From the NCBI GenBank assembly GCA_902362775.1, contig CABIXV010000004.1, positions 82,351-146,350 of the forward strand: DNA of 64,000 bases, written 5' to 3'. This stretch comes from Clostridiales bacterium (GTDB taxonomy: Bacteria; Bacillota; Clostridia; Oscillospirales; Oscillospiraceae). Below, one piece after another: positions 1 to 8,329 of this stretch. How positions within the stretch are numbered: the stretch's first letter is position 1; each line of letters opens with the position of its first letter. Both the position numbers and the translations under genes were made by a program. Below the pieces are notes generated by a model. That model was given only the letters and a program-made list of their open reading frames with translations. It was not told the origin of the DNA and made no database searches.

Positions 1-405
1 TTGTTCTCCGCCAACGCCGTCACCGTGGTGAATTTCTGGTTCACCACCTGCAATCCCTGCGTGGGCGAGCTTTCCGAGCTGGACGCACTGAACAAGGAGC
101 TTGCGAAGAAGGGCGGCTCCCTCATCGGCGTCAACACCTTCACTCTGGACGGCGACGAAGCGGCAATTTCCGAGGCGAAGGATGTGCTTGCCAAGAAGGG
201 CGCCACCTATCAGAATGTGTATTTTGACTCCGACGGTGAGGCGGGAAAGTTTACCACCAACATCTTTGCCTATCCCACCACCTATGTGGTCGACCGCAGC
301 GGCAATATCGTGGGTGACCCCATCGTAGGCGCCATCACGGAAAAGAAGCAGGCGGAGACGCTGCAAAAGCTCATCGACCAGGCTCTTGCTGCCGATATGG
401 GCTGA
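1..405 (+). CDS. TlpA/ResA-like thioredoxin-fold protein (5' end outside window)
   Basis: The frame is open from base 1 and the visible 134 residues begin inside the thioredoxin fold, so the true start lies upstream of the window. The active site is the CNPC dithiol motif after a VVNFWFTTC strand, followed by a cis-Pro loop (AYPTTYVVD) and the GxIVG strand typical of TlpA/ResA/AhpC-TSA redoxins. Family members are usually membrane-anchored or secreted and reduce extracytoplasmic disulfides. The lipoprotein methionine sulfoxide reductase about 1 kb downstream on the same strand is a plausible electron acceptor; an IS110 remnant now lies between them. The substrate link is inference. Confidence 0.85.
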   Translation: MFSANAVTVVNFWFTTCNPCVGELSELDALNKELAKKGGSLIGVNTFTLDGDEAAISEAKDVLAKKGATYQNVYFDSDGEAGKFTTNIFAYPTTYVVDRSGNIVGDPIVGAITEKKQAETLQKLIDQALAADMG

Positions 406-556
406 CAAACGAATTCATCTTCTCAGAAAGACCTGCTAACAAAAGTCAAGTAGAAATTTCAGATTTGGGGGAGCGGCAAAAAGGCAGCACAAAATTAAGC
501 CGCTGTGCATTTCAAAATTAAAACGGCGGCCAGCCAGATGGTATAGCGCAGGAAAA

Positions 557-1158
557 TCAGTCATGTTCCAGAGAATCCAAGTAGGCTTTCACAGAAGCGT
601 AGTAGATACGCAGGAACTTATTTGCGGAGGCCATCATGTAGACACGGTAGGGTTTGCCTTCAGAGCGTTTCTTGTCCATGAACTGGTAAACTGGCTCATC
701 CATTGGAGCGCATTGCAGGAGGACGCCCATCACCAGAAAGAGTGTCCTGCGCAGGGAGGCAGATCCCCTCTTGGAAATGCTGCGGCTGCGGACATCTATT
801 TGGCCGGATTGGTATGGCGGGGCGTCAATGCCCGCAAAGGCCACCAGCGCTTTCTTGGAATGAAAACGGCGCACATCTCCAATTTCAGCCATGAGTTGTG
901 GGCCGAGAGTGGGGCCAACACCAAACATCTCCATCACCATAGGATACTCCGGCAGAGAAGCCGCCAGGGACTGCAATTACCTGTGGATTCCATCACCACA
1001 CGGGTCTCACCGTCCAAGCTTTTGAGTTGCCTTGCCAGCTCGCTCAGTTCATTGACGGTGTGGCACACTTCAAAGGGTGAAACCACTACCTCTCCAAAGG
1101 GCCGCATGACTGCAATCGTGCTCTTGCCCTTGGAAACATCGATGCCAACGCAGTTCAT
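557..1158 (-). pseudogene. IS110-family transposase remnant (internally deleted, frameshifted)
   Basis: Two out-of-frame pieces read on the minus strand. The first (1158 down to about 980) carries the DEDD N-terminus (MNCVGIDVSKGKS, then VVMESTGN). The second (about 976 down to 557) carries the C-terminal Transposase_20 domain (GVGPTLGPQLMAEIGDVRRF, then KRGSASLRRTLF). IS110 transposases are about 400 residues; here the pieces abut with roughly 180 central residues missing and a frame change at about 975-985. A good Shine-Dalgarno (GGAGG, 7 nt before ATG 1158) survives. The enzyme cannot be functional. I did not see terminal inverted repeats, which is normal for IS110. Confidence 0.85.
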
Positions 1159-1446
1159 TCACATTCCTCCAATACCAAGAATCTGCAACCGGAAATCCAT
1201 CTTTTCTCGCTGCCGATTCAATCTATTGGGTGACACGAACTCTCCGGCATCCGGTGGCTCAACCTGCTCAAATCGAACGCTACAACAAGAGGATGGCTGA
1301 CAGTCTTTCGAACGGACATAAAAGCCCAAGGAGGGATTGGTCAGCCAGTTGCTCCCCTTATTGTAGCTTAGGCACGAGATGGAGAGAAAGCCGGACTGGC
1401 TGCCCGGCTTTCCTGTCCAAATTTATTGTAATAGGAGGGATACACC

Positions 1447-2559
1447 ATGTATCGGAGAGTATTGCCGCTTCTGCTCACCGCGGTACTGCTGCTGAGCGGC
1501 TGCACTGCCGGGCAGAAAAATATGCCGCAGAAAATGGACGAGAAGGAAATGACCGGACAGCCCTCTGATATGTCCGGTGAAGGAAGCATGTATATGGATA
1601 CCACGGAAAATGTCATATATCTGGCGGGCGGCTGCTTCTGGGGAATGGAACAGCTGATGCAGTCTATTCCCGGCGTCATCGATGCCGAGAGCGGCTATGC
1701 CAACGGCACCTGCGAGGCGGACGCCGATTACAAGACCGTCTGCAAGGGCGAGACCGGCTTTCGGGAGGCCGTGCGGGTGGAGTATGACCCCGGACAGGTG
1801 AGTCTCGACGCCCTGCTGCTGGCCTACTTCTATGTGATCGACCCCACAGTGGAGAACCGGCAGGGCAACGACCGGGGCAGCCAGTATCAGACCGGTGTCT
1901 ATTACACCAACGAAAGCGCGAAGGAAACGGTGGAGCGCATCGCGGAGATCGAGCGGGGACGCAGTGAAAAGTTCTTCGTGGAGATCGGCCCACTCAAGAA
2001 CTACTACCCCGCCGAGGAGTACCACCAGAACTACCTCGAAAAGAACCCGAACGGCTACTGCCACATCCCGCGCGCGGAGATGGAGCTGTTTTCCCGGCTG
2101 CGCATCGATCCGGGCGACTATCAGAAGCCCGCGGCGGAATCCATCCGGGACAAGCTGACGGCGGAGCAGTACCGTGTTACGCAGGAGAGCGGCACGGAGC
2201 GCGCTTTCACAGGCGAGTTCTGGGATAAGTTTGAAAAGGGCATCTATGTGGATGTCGTCACCGGCGAGCCGCTCTTTTCCTCCACGGATAAGTTTGAGAG
2301 CGGCTGCGGCTGGCCGGCTTTCACAAAGCCCATTGAAGAGCCCGCCGTAGTGGAACTGGAGGACCTGAGCCATGGCATGCGCCGCACAGAGGTCAGAAGC
2401 CGTGCCGGAGATTCTCACCTTGGTCATTTGTTCACCGGCGATCCGGAGTCCCCCAATGGCGTGCGCTACTGCATCAACAGCGCGTCCCTCCGCTTTGTGC
2501 CTTACGCAAAGATGAAAGCAGAGGGCTACGGATATCTTCTGTATCTGTTCGAGGAATGA
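1447..2559 (+). CDS. msrAB: lipoprotein bifunctional peptide methionine sulfoxide reductase MsrA-MsrB
   Basis: A 370-residue fusion that repairs both epimers of oxidised methionine. A lipoprotein signal (hydrophobic segment ending LLSGC, Cys19) places it on the outer face of the membrane. MsrA comes first, with the catalytic GGCFWGME motif at about residues 61-68. MsrB follows from about residue 205, with CGWPAF, a GDSHLGHLF metal/substrate motif and the catalytic Cys near 342 in RYCINSASL. The CxxC zinc pairs of some MsrB proteins are absent. The start has an AGGAGG box 8 nt upstream. A thioredoxin-like partner is encoded upstream (1-405), consistent with an extracytoplasmic repair system. 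Confidence 0.93.
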   Translation: MYRRVLPLLLTAVLLLSGCTAGQKNMPQKMDEKEMTGQPSDMSGEGSMYMDTTENVIYLAGGCFWGMEQLMQSIPGVIDAESGYANGTCEADADYKTVCKGETGFREAVRVEYDPGQVSLDALLLAYFYVIDPTVENRQGNDRGSQYQTGVYYTNESAKETVERIAEIERGRSEKFFVEIGPLKNYYPAEEYHQNYLEKNPNGYCHIPRAEMELFSRLRIDPGDYQKPAAESIRDKLTAEQYRVTQESGTERAFTGEFWDKFEKGIYVDVVTGEPLFSSTDKFESGCGWPAFTKPIEEPAVVELEDLSHGMRRTEVRSRAGDSHLGHLFTGDPESPNGVRYCINSASLRFVPYAKMKAEGYGYLLYLFEE

Positions 2560-2638
2560 GTTCGCAAAATACAATGATATAATAAGCAGCGTCCCAATCA
2601 TTATGAACCGGGACGCTGTCGTTTATGCTCATGTCGGT

Positions 2639-2857
2639 TTATTCAAACAGGACGTTCAGCTTGCTGTTCAGAATCAGATCGGCATAAGCAAGCGGGTCAT
2701 TGTAGATCAGATAATCCAGCTCTGACTGCTGGAAGCGGTTGTCAGCAGCTTCGCTTTCAACGGCGGTGAAGTCAATGGAAATCTGGCTTCTATCGTCAAA
2801 AACCAATTCTACGCAGGCTGTGTCTATGTTGAATTGATAGGATATAAGTTTGCTCAT
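2639..2857 (-). CDS. small conserved protein, DUF6061-like
   Basis: A 72-residue acidic protein beginning MSKLISYQFN and ending SKLNVLFE. I chose ATG 2857 because GGAGGT sits 6 nt upstream of it; the in-frame ATG at 2863 directly abuts that box, and the longer reading to 2929 has no ribosome site. The sequence resembles small DUF6061 proteins that occur scattered in gut Clostridia, often near mobile DNA; I am moderately sure of that family. No transmembrane segment or catalytic motif is visible and the function is unknown. It sits in a patch of fragments between msrAB and the cysteine operon. Confidence 0.6.
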   Translation of the reverse strand: MSKLISYQFNIDTACVELVFDDRSQISIDFTAVESEAADNRFQQSELDYLIYNDPLAYADLILNSKLNVLFE

Positions 2858-3112
2858 GGTCATACCTCCAAGATGTTTTTTGAGGTGAATCAGGCGGTCA
2901 ATTTCCGGGTGATTATTGGCGGGAATCATATCGAAATCTGCTGCAAATCATTCAAAATAAATCGTTGCGAACGGTTAGTACGTATAAAATAGCTGGCTAC
3001 AAAACGGCTACAAAATTCGTAAGGAACCTATGTACAGCCCGAAATACGTGGATTATTTGGATGAAAAGTGCATCGAGAGTGCATTTTATAACCCTAAATC
3101 AAAGCTCAAGAC

Positions 3113-3619
3113 TTGAGCATCTATGGTATCAACGAGGTCGGCTCTGTTGCCCTGTCGCTGAATCAGCTTGACCCCAACGGGAACTATATCGCAGAGGAAC
3201 GTTCTATCGAAATCATGGTTCCCGGTGTGGACACAGGATATGATGCCACAGGCGAGGAGGTCTATCGAAATAACGGATTGCGAATTGTCGCAAAGACCAT
3301 ATTGGAAGACTCGTCCGAATACAGCTCCGATATGTATGTACTCATGCTCGCCGAGAATACAAGTGGGAGAACTCTCACGATTGATGACACGTACGATTCG
3401 CTCTCTGTAAATGGCTACATGACAGACTACTCTTTCTACAGCGCAGAGCTTGCTGACGGAGAATCTGCCGCGCTAGAGATCAGACTGCAGGAATCATCGC
3501 TGGAGGAGAATCAGATTGCCTCGGTCTCTGACATCAGTGAGATCGAAGTTGGGTTTGAGATCAAAGCGGACAGGGACATCATTGATGAGCCAACAGTCCT
3601 GATTCAATTCGATTCGTGA
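3113..3619 (+). CDS. C-terminal fragment of a clostridial surface lipoprotein (probable pseudogene)
   Basis: 168 codons open from a TTG at 3113, with no signal peptide and no convincing ribosome site. The protein is a beta-rich, acidic module with the pattern VLMLAENTSGRTLTIDD, then VNGYMTDYSFYSAELADGES, then EENQIASVSDISEIEVGFEI. This resembles the repeated C-terminal domains of uncharacterised secreted Clostridia lipoproteins (immunoglobulin-like, 'ENNSGK...VNGYM...' type). Because the secretion signal is missing, I infer the remnant of a larger gene whose 5' part has been lost. A perfect hairpin follows the stop (3629-3662). Confidence 0.5.
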   Translation: MSIYGINEVGSVALSLNQLDPNGNYIAEERSIEIMVPGVDTGYDATGEEVYRNNGLRIVAKTILEDSSEYSSDMYVLMLAENTSGRTLTIDDTYDSLSVNGYMTDYSFYSAELADGESAALEIRLQESSLEENQIASVSDISEIEVGFEIKADRDIIDEPTVLIQFDS

Positions 3620-3628
3620 AAACATCAA

Positions 3629-3662
3629 CAACCGGCAGGTGTGTGAAAGCACCTGCCGGTTG
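3629..3662. terminator. hairpin after lipoprotein fragment
   Basis: A perfect 13-bp stem (CAACCGGCAGGTG paired with CACCTGCCGGTTG) with an 8-nt loop starts 10 nt after the stop at 3619. It lacks a clear U-tract, so it may be a weak terminator or a remnant. Confidence 0.45.
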
Positions 3663-3785
3663 CTATGCATATAGATGACACGCTCTCTTTGTCAAGAGGT
3701 AACCAAGAACTGGCACTCGATTCCGAGTAACCGCACAACAGCGTGTTCTGGAAGTAACGTAAGCGTGGATTTGGGTATAGTATCT

Positions 3786-3914
3786 TTAACTTTGGGAAAC
3801 TCCGCTCTCCCATTTGCTTACCGCCTGCCGGGAGACGCCTAGCTTTTCTCCCAACTGCTCCTGGGATAATCCGGCCTGCTTCCGGGCCAGGGCGATCCGT
3901 TCATACAGTTCCAT
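3786..3914 (-). pseudogene. truncated XRE-family helix-turn-helix regulator
   Basis: Starting at ATG 3914 (GGGAGG box, 6 nt spacing), the frame encodes the first 42 residues of an HTH_3 repressor: MELYERIALARKQAGLSQEQ, then LGVSRQAVSKWESG. It stops just after the recognition helix. Intact relatives continue with a dimerisation or membrane domain. Downstream on the same strand, another frame reads about 35 further residues to a stop, ending GIECQFLVTS, which looks like the end of an unrelated gene. I read this as a deletion scar. The short product could in principle still bind DNA weakly. Confidence 0.6.
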
Positions 3915-4056
3915 CATGGTCCTCCCACCTTTCTGATCCTGCATCCAAGATACCCCAAATCCCACGATATGACAAGAAAAATAAGCTGGAAATTTGTCAA
4001 CTTGAAGTTGACAGGCGGCTGGAGGGGGAAAAACAGAGAAAAAGGCGGGGCTATAC

Positions 4057-4088
4057 TTGACACCTCCCAGGAAGGATGCTAATATAAT
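4057..4088 (+). promoter_or_regulatory. sigma-A promoter of the cys T-box operon
   Basis: TTGACA at 4057-4062. The -10 is TAATAT at 4080-4085 with a 17-nt spacer; the overlapping TATAAT at 4083-4088 would need a 20-nt spacer. Transcription would start near 4092, at the head of the T-box leader. Confidence 0.75.
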
Positions 4089-4091
4089 GAC

Positions 4092-4320
4092 TTGTAACAA
4101 GCGCGAGGAACGGAAAGAGTAGCGTCCCGGCCAACGGACAGAGAGGGCCCTTCACCGGCTGAAAGGGGGCCCACAGCGGCAGACGTGAAGTGCGTCCGGG
4201 AGCGCGGGGCGTAATGGCCTCCGGTTCGGCCCCGATAGCGGCCGGTCAAGTGAGAAATGAGAGTGGAACCGCGAGTTATCGCCTCTTATGCCAAAATGGG
4301 CATAAGAGGTTTTCTTTTTG
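4092..4320 (+). ncRNA. T-box riboswitch leader, cysteine (UGC specifier)
   Basis: The leader has the conserved stem I elements (GGAAAGAGTAG, then AGAGAG) and a specifier loop GTGAAGTGC with UGC at about 4191-4193, a Cys codon. The T-box GAGTGGAACCGCG is at 4261-4273. An intrinsic terminator follows: stem CCTCTTATGCC/GGCATAAGAGG at 4283-4309 with a U-rich tail to 4319. T-boxes read the charging state of the matching tRNA; uncharged tRNA-Cys would stabilise the antiterminator. The downstream genes are cysE and cysS, which independently supports Cys specificity. Stem boundaries were judged by eye. Confidence 0.92.
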
Positions 4321-4370
4321 TCCTGCCCAGCGAGGGGCAGGATTACCGCAAAACAAGGAAGGAGGAGCCT

Positions 4371-5045
4371 ATGTTCAGATCCCTCATGGAAACCTTGGAG
4401 GCGTATCAGCGCCGTGACCCGGCCGCGCACTCCAAATTGGAGATATTTTTGCTCTATCAAGGGGTGCATGCCCTGTTGTATCACCGGCTTGCCCATTGGT
4501 TATACTGTCATAATCTGAAATTTTTGGCCAGGGCAGTCTCCCAGTGGAGCCGGTTCTGGACCGGTATTGAGATCCATCCTGGGGCCAAGATCGGCCGCCG
4601 TCTGGTCATGGACCATGGTATGGGCATCGTCATCGGAGAAACCGCCGAGGTGGGGGACGACTGCCTGCTCTACCATGGAGTCACGCTGGGGGGGACCGGT
4701 AAGGATCAGGGCAAGCGCCACCCCACCATTGGCAATAATGTCCTAGTCAGCTGCGGGGCCAAGGTGCTGGGCCCCATCAAGGTGGGCGACAACTCCCGGA
4801 TCGCGGCTAACGCCGTGGTCCTGTCCGAGGTGCCGGAGGACGCTACTGCCGTGGGTATCCCGGCCCAGATCGTCCGCATCGCCGGACGCACCACCCGATA
4901 TGCGGATGAAGTGGACCAGACCAGCGTGGAAAATCCCACGCTGGAGCGTTTGGAGGCCCTGTCCTCCAGACTGGAATTTATCGAAAAGCTGCTGGATGAG
5001 CGATACGAGATTATTAGGGAACAGGGAGAGCGGGAGACGGTCTGA
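4371..5045 (+). CDS. cysE: serine O-acetyltransferase
   Basis: 224 residues. It makes O-acetylserine from serine and acetyl-CoA, the first committed step of cysteine synthesis in the cytoplasm. After an alpha-helical N-terminal domain come the left-handed beta-helix hexapeptide repeats (GAKIGRRLVMDHGMGIVIGE, then DDCLLYHGVTLGGTGKD), including the His-Gly and GGTGK motifs of the active site and CoA loop. A helical C-terminal tail follows. I chose ATG 4371 because AGGAGG lies 6 nt upstream and the protein then matches family length; the frame extends further upstream only through the T-box. It is the first gene of the T-box controlled cysE-cysS operon. Confidence 0.95.
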   Translation: MFRSLMETLEAYQRRDPAAHSKLEIFLLYQGVHALLYHRLAHWLYCHNLKFLARAVSQWSRFWTGIEIHPGAKIGRRLVMDHGMGIVIGETAEVGDDCLLYHGVTLGGTGKDQGKRHPTIGNNVLVSCGAKVLGPIKVGDNSRIAANAVVLSEVPEDATAVGIPAQIVRIAGRTTRYADEVDQTSVENPTLERLEALSSRLEFIEKLLDERYEIIREQGERETV

Positions 5046-5102
5046 CCGGCCGCCTGCGCTCTGAGGACAAGAGAAAGAGACTAGATAAAAAGGAGAGGTA
5101 CC

Positions 5103-6548
5103 ATGTATCTGTATAATTCCGCGACCCATAAGAAAGAGGAATTTCAAACTCATACTCCCGGACATGTAGAGATGTATACCTGCGGTCCCACGGTATACCA
5201 CTTTGCCCACATTGGCAACCTGCGCTCCTATATCATGGAGGATGTGCTGGAAAAATTCCTGCGCTACGATGGGTACGAGGTCAATCGGGTCATGAACATC
5301 ACCGATGTGGGCCATCTGGCCTCTGACGCTGACACCGGCGAGGATAAGATGCTCAAGGGCGCCAAACGGGAGCACAAGTCAGTCATGGAGATTGCCAAGT
5401 TCTATACTGACGCCTTTTTCAACGACTGTGAAAAGCTGAATATCAAGCGGCCCGACGTGGTGGAGCCCGCCACCAACTGCATTGAGGACTATATCCGGAT
5501 CGTATCCGGCCTGATCGAAAAGGGGTACGCCTACCTGGCTGGAGGAAACGTTTATTTTGACTCCTCCAAGCTGGACCGCTATTATGTGTTCAACGACCAC
5601 GATGAGGAGGACCTGGCGGTAGGCGTCCGGGAGGGCGTGGAGGAGGACTCCAACAAGCGGAATAAAAACGACTTCGTCCTCTGGTTCACCAAGAGCAAAT
5701 TCGAGGACCAGGCCCTGAAGTGGGATTCCCCCTGGGGGGTGGGCTATCCCGGATGGCATATCGAATGTACCGGTATCTCCCTCAAGCACAACGGAGAGTA
5801 TTTGGACCTGCACTGTGGCGGGATCGACAATGCCTTCCCCCACCACACCAACGAGATTGCCCAGTCGGAGAGCTACCTGGGTCACCCCTGGTGCAAGCAG
5901 TGGTTCCATGTCCACCATTTAAATACAAACAGCGGAAAAATGTCCAAGTCCAAGGGGGAGTTCCTCACTGTGTCCTTACTGGAGGAGAAGGGCTATGACC
6001 CTCTGGCCTATCGGTTCTTCTGCCTCCAGTCCCATTACCGCAAGGGTCTGGTCTTTTCCTGGGAAAATCTGGATAACGCCGCTGGGGCTTACCAAAAGCT
6101 GATCGCCAAGATCGCGGCCATCGACCCCAAGGACGGTGTGGTGGACGAGGCCCTCCTGGGTGAGTATCAGATGAAATTCCGTCAGCAGGTGGGCAATGAC
6201 CTGAACACATCCATGGGAGTCACCGCCCTGTATGACGCCCTGAAGGCCAAGACCAACGGGGCCACCAAGCTGGCCATCCTGAACAGCTTTGACCAGGTTT
6301 TGTCCCTGTCGTTGCTGGAAAAGGCGGAGAAGGTGCGGAAGGAGCAGGCGGCTCAGAAGTCCCAGTCCGCCGGCGGCTATACCGTCACCGGCGAAGGGGA
6401 CCCGGCAGTCGATGCTCTGGTGCTGGCACGGGGCGAGGCCAAAAAGGCAAAGAATTTTGCCGAAGCTGACCGCATCCGGGATGAGCTGAAGGCGATGGGC
6501 ATCGAGGTCACCGACGTGCCCGGAGGCGCGTCCTGGAAGCGGGTATAA
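5103..6548 (+). CDS. cysS: cysteinyl-tRNA synthetase
   Basis: 481 residues, full length for a class I CysRS. The HIGH-type signature is HIGN at residues 36-39 and KMSKS lies near residue 280. Zinc ligands are visible as Cys27 in TCGPT and later in HIECTGIS and the HHTNE segment. It charges tRNA-Cys in the cytoplasm. AGGAGAGG precedes ATG 5103. The gene lies 57 nt after cysE in the same T-box controlled transcript, so cysteine supply and use are co-regulated. A strong hairpin follows at 6559-6597. Confidence 0.97.
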   Translation: MYLYNSATHKKEEFQTHTPGHVEMYTCGPTVYHFAHIGNLRSYIMEDVLEKFLRYDGYEVNRVMNITDVGHLASDADTGEDKMLKGAKREHKSVMEIAKFYTDAFFNDCEKLNIKRPDVVEPATNCIEDYIRIVSGLIEKGYAYLAGGNVYFDSSKLDRYYVFNDHDEEDLAVGVREGVEEDSNKRNKNDFVLWFTKSKFEDQALKWDSPWGVGYPGWHIECTGISLKHNGEYLDLHCGGIDNAFPHHTNEIAQSESYLGHPWCKQWFHVHHLNTNSGKMSKSKGEFLTVSLLEEKGYDPLAYRFFCLQSHYRKGLVFSWENLDNAAGAYQKLIAKIAAIDPKDGVVDEALLGEYQMKFRQQVGNDLNTSMGVTALYDALKAKTNGATKLAILNSFDQVLSLSLLEKAEKVRKEQAAQKSQSAGGYTVTGEGDPAVDALVLARGEAKKAKNFAEADRIRDELKAMGIEVTDVPGGASWKRV

Positions 6549-6558
6549 CAGGGAGATG

Positions 6559-6597
6559 CCGGGGGCGGCCATCCTGCAAAGGAATGGCCGCCCCCGG
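6559..6597 (+). terminator. GC-rich hairpin after cysS
   Basis: A 14-bp perfect stem (CCGGGGGCGGCCAT with ATGGCCGCCCCCGG) and an 11-nt loop start 10 nt after the cysS stop. There is no uninterrupted U-tract. Confidence 0.6.
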
Positions 6598-6690
6598 CTG
6601 ATCGATTTCTGCCTGTTTTATGGTACAGGTTCCACGCCTTTTGTCCAGGGGAGCGTGAGAAAAAATTGAGGAAAATTTTTGCTTTTCCCA

Positions 6691-6719
6691 TTGACATTTT
6701 CGCGCCGGTTTGCTATATT
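6691..6719 (+). promoter_or_regulatory. sigma-A promoter of rubrerythrin
   Basis: TTGACA (6691-6696), 17-nt spacer, TATATT (6714-6719). Start of transcription is expected near 6726. Confidence 0.8.
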
Positions 6720-6732
6720 AGAATCAAGTTAT

Positions 6733-6747
6733 TGAGAATAATTCTCA
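6733..6747. promoter_or_regulatory. Fur/PerR-type operator
   Basis: TGAGAAT-A-ATTCTCA is a perfect 7-1-7 inverted repeat of the Fur-family type. It lies about +7 to +21 of the rubrerythrin promoter, a position suited to repression. Rubrerythrin genes are known PerR targets in Clostridia; whether Fur or PerR binds here is inference. Confidence 0.7.
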
Positions 6748-6779
6748 TTTAACAAATACAGGAAAGTGAGGTAATTATC

Positions 6780-7316
6780 ATGCCTGAGCTGAAGGGAAGC
6801 AAGACCGAAGCCAATCTGTGGACCGCGTTTGCCGGCGAGTCCCAGGCCCGCAACAAGTATACTTATTTCGCCTCCAAGGCCAAGAAGGACGGCTATGTCC
6901 AAATCTCCAAGATCTTTGAAGAGACCGCCGCCAACGAGAAGGAGCACGCCGAGATCTGGTTTAAGCTGCTGGAGGGCATTGGAACTACCGCGGAGAACCT
7001 AAAGGCTGCCGCCGAGGGTGAGAATTACGAGTGGACCGATATGTACGCCACCATGGCCAAGGAGGCCAAGGAGGAAGGCTTCGACCATATCGCTTTCTTG
7101 TTTGAGGAGGTCGCCAAGATCGAGAAGGAGCACGAGGAACGCTACCTGAAGCTGCTGGCCAACGTGGAGGGCGGCATTGTCTTCTCCCGCGATGGCGACA
7201 TGATTTGGCAGTGCTCCAACTGTGGCCACATCCATGTGGGCAAGCAGGCCCCCGAGGTGTGCCCCGTCTGCGCCCATCCCAGGGATTATTTCCAGCTGAA
7301 GGCTGAAAACTATTGA
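6780..7316 (+). CDS. rbr: rubrerythrin
   Basis: 178 residues. It reduces hydrogen peroxide in the cytoplasm of anaerobes using a di-iron centre fed by a rubredoxin domain. The N-terminal ferritin-like four-helix domain shows the metal-binding pattern ESQARN, then EKEHAE and EKEHEERY. The C-terminal rubredoxin-like domain has Cys145/Cys148 and Cys161/Cys164 (CSNCG, then CPVCAHP). The gene is single, with its own promoter and a Fur/PerR-like operator, and ends at a bidirectional terminator shared with the convergent coiled-coil gene. A peroxide or iron response is likely. Confidence 0.96.
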   Translation: MPELKGSKTEANLWTAFAGESQARNKYTYFASKAKKDGYVQISKIFEETAANEKEHAEIWFKLLEGIGTTAENLKAAAEGENYEWTDMYATMAKEAKEEGFDHIAFLFEEVAKIEKEHEERYLKLLANVEGGIVFSRDGDMIWQCSNCGHIHVGKQAPEVCPVCAHPRDYFQLKAENY

Positions 7317-7323
7317 TGGAAAC

Positions 7324-7358
7324 AGAAAAAGCAGGACCGCCACCGGCGGTCCTGCTTT
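7324..7358. terminator. bidirectional terminator between rbr and divIVA-like gene
   Basis: AAAAAGCAGGACCGCC pairs with GGCGGTCCTGCTTTTT around a short loop. The flanking A- and T-runs serve both strands. Confidence 0.85.
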
Positions 7359-7364
7359 TTTCAG

Positions 7365-8078
7365 TCAGCTTTCGGGGATGGGCATGGGAGCCTTCACCTT
7401 GGTGAGGTCGCTGTCCGCATAAGCTTGGGCCAGAGAATCCAGGGCCACATCCTGGGCTTCCAGGAGGACGCCCACCTCTTTCAAGGCGGCGCCAGCCTTG
7501 TCCAGCTGGTCGGCAGCATGAGAAACAGTGGACTCCACCTGGGTACGAAGAACGTCGTATTCCTGCTCCACTCGCTGCATCCAACGCTCCATCTGACGGC
7601 GGAGCTGACGGGCCTGCTCCTCCGCCTGCTCCTGGACGGTCTGGGCCCGTCGGTGGGCCTCCAGCTCTACGCCGGCGGTCCGCTCCTTCAGGGCGGCGTA
7701 AGCTTCGGCGTCCGGTTCCAAGGCGGCGATCCTGGTTTGGGCCTGGGCCAGTGAGTTCTCTAGCTGGGCCAGCCGGTCGCTTAACTGGCTGCGCTCGGTA
7801 CGGCTGGTGGACAGGGCCACATTGGTCTGCTCCAGTTGACCGGAGAGGGCGTCCTTCTCCTCCTGGAGCCGCTGGTTGGCCTGCTGGAGCTGGAGGATCT
7901 GTTGGCTTTGTTCCTCAATCTGGCGAAGGGCAGACTCGGCGGCCTGACGCTGCTGTTCCAGCTGCCGCTCCAGGGCCTCGCGCTGTTGAGCGGCTTCCCT
8001 GGCGGTATTTTCTAAATAGGTCAGGACGTCCTGGCGGTTAAAGCCGCCGAAGGCAGCACCTCGAAAGGGATGGTCCAT
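7365..8078 (-). CDS. DivIVA-domain coiled-coil protein
   Basis: 237 residues. The N-terminus (FRGAAFGGFNRQDVLTYLE) matches the membrane-binding DivIVA/GpsB crossover domain. It is followed by a long Gln/Glu/Leu-rich coiled coil (about residues 30-190) and a short proline-containing tail ending in PMPIPES. DivIVA proteins mark curved membrane at poles and septa and recruit division or wall factors. I chose ATG 8078 because AGAGAGG lies 8 nt upstream; the longer frame begins at GTG 8087, inside that region. It has its own promoter (8135-8163) and is monocistronic, so the exact role (division, polar growth or sporulation) is open. Confidence 0.8.
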   Translation of the reverse strand: MDHPFRGAAFGGFNRQDVLTYLENTAREAAQQREALERQLEQQRQAAESALRQIEEQSQQILQLQQANQRLQEEKDALSGQLEQTNVALSTSRTERSQLSDRLAQLENSLAQAQTRIAALEPDAEAYAALKERTAGVELEAHRRAQTVQEQAEEQARQLRRQMERWMQRVEQEYDVLRTQVESTVSHAADQLDKAGAALKEVGVLLEAQDVALDSLAQAYADSDLTKVKAPMPIPES

Positions 8079-8134
8079 GGATAGCACCTCTCTGAAACGC
8101 GGAACAGACCGCGGTTTTTGTCATTTTCCCAGAT

Positions 8135-8163
8135 ATCTTACCACAGGTCGGGAATAATTACAA
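8135..8163 (-). promoter_or_regulatory. promoter of the DivIVA-like gene
   Basis: On the minus strand: TTGTAA (8163-8158), 17-nt spacer, TAAGAT (8140-8135), about 57 nt before the start codon. Confidence 0.6.
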
Positions 8164-8234
8164 TCCTTTCTCTGGCCCCAGCAGGGGAAAGGAAGGTTTT
8201 TCTGCCCTTTCGACAGGGAATCAGTCATAATTCA

Positions 8235-8263
8235 TTGACTGGAACGGTCTGGAATGATATACT
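8235..8263 (+). promoter_or_regulatory. promoter of the methyltransferase gene
   Basis: TTGACT (8235-8240), 17-nt spacer, TATACT (8258-8263), 66 nt before the chosen ATG. Confidence 0.7.
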
Positions 8264-8329
8264 AACTTAGTTTTCCAATCGTTTTGCCCCTGTATATCAG
8301 GAGGATCGAACAGGTGAGGTGTGCCATAT

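Noticed and set aside
3030..3116. 28-codon frame starting MYSPKYVDYLDEKC upstream of the lipoprotein fragment
   Set aside because: AAGGA lies upstream, but the frame is short, overlaps the next frame and matches nothing I recognise; it may be part of a decayed gene.
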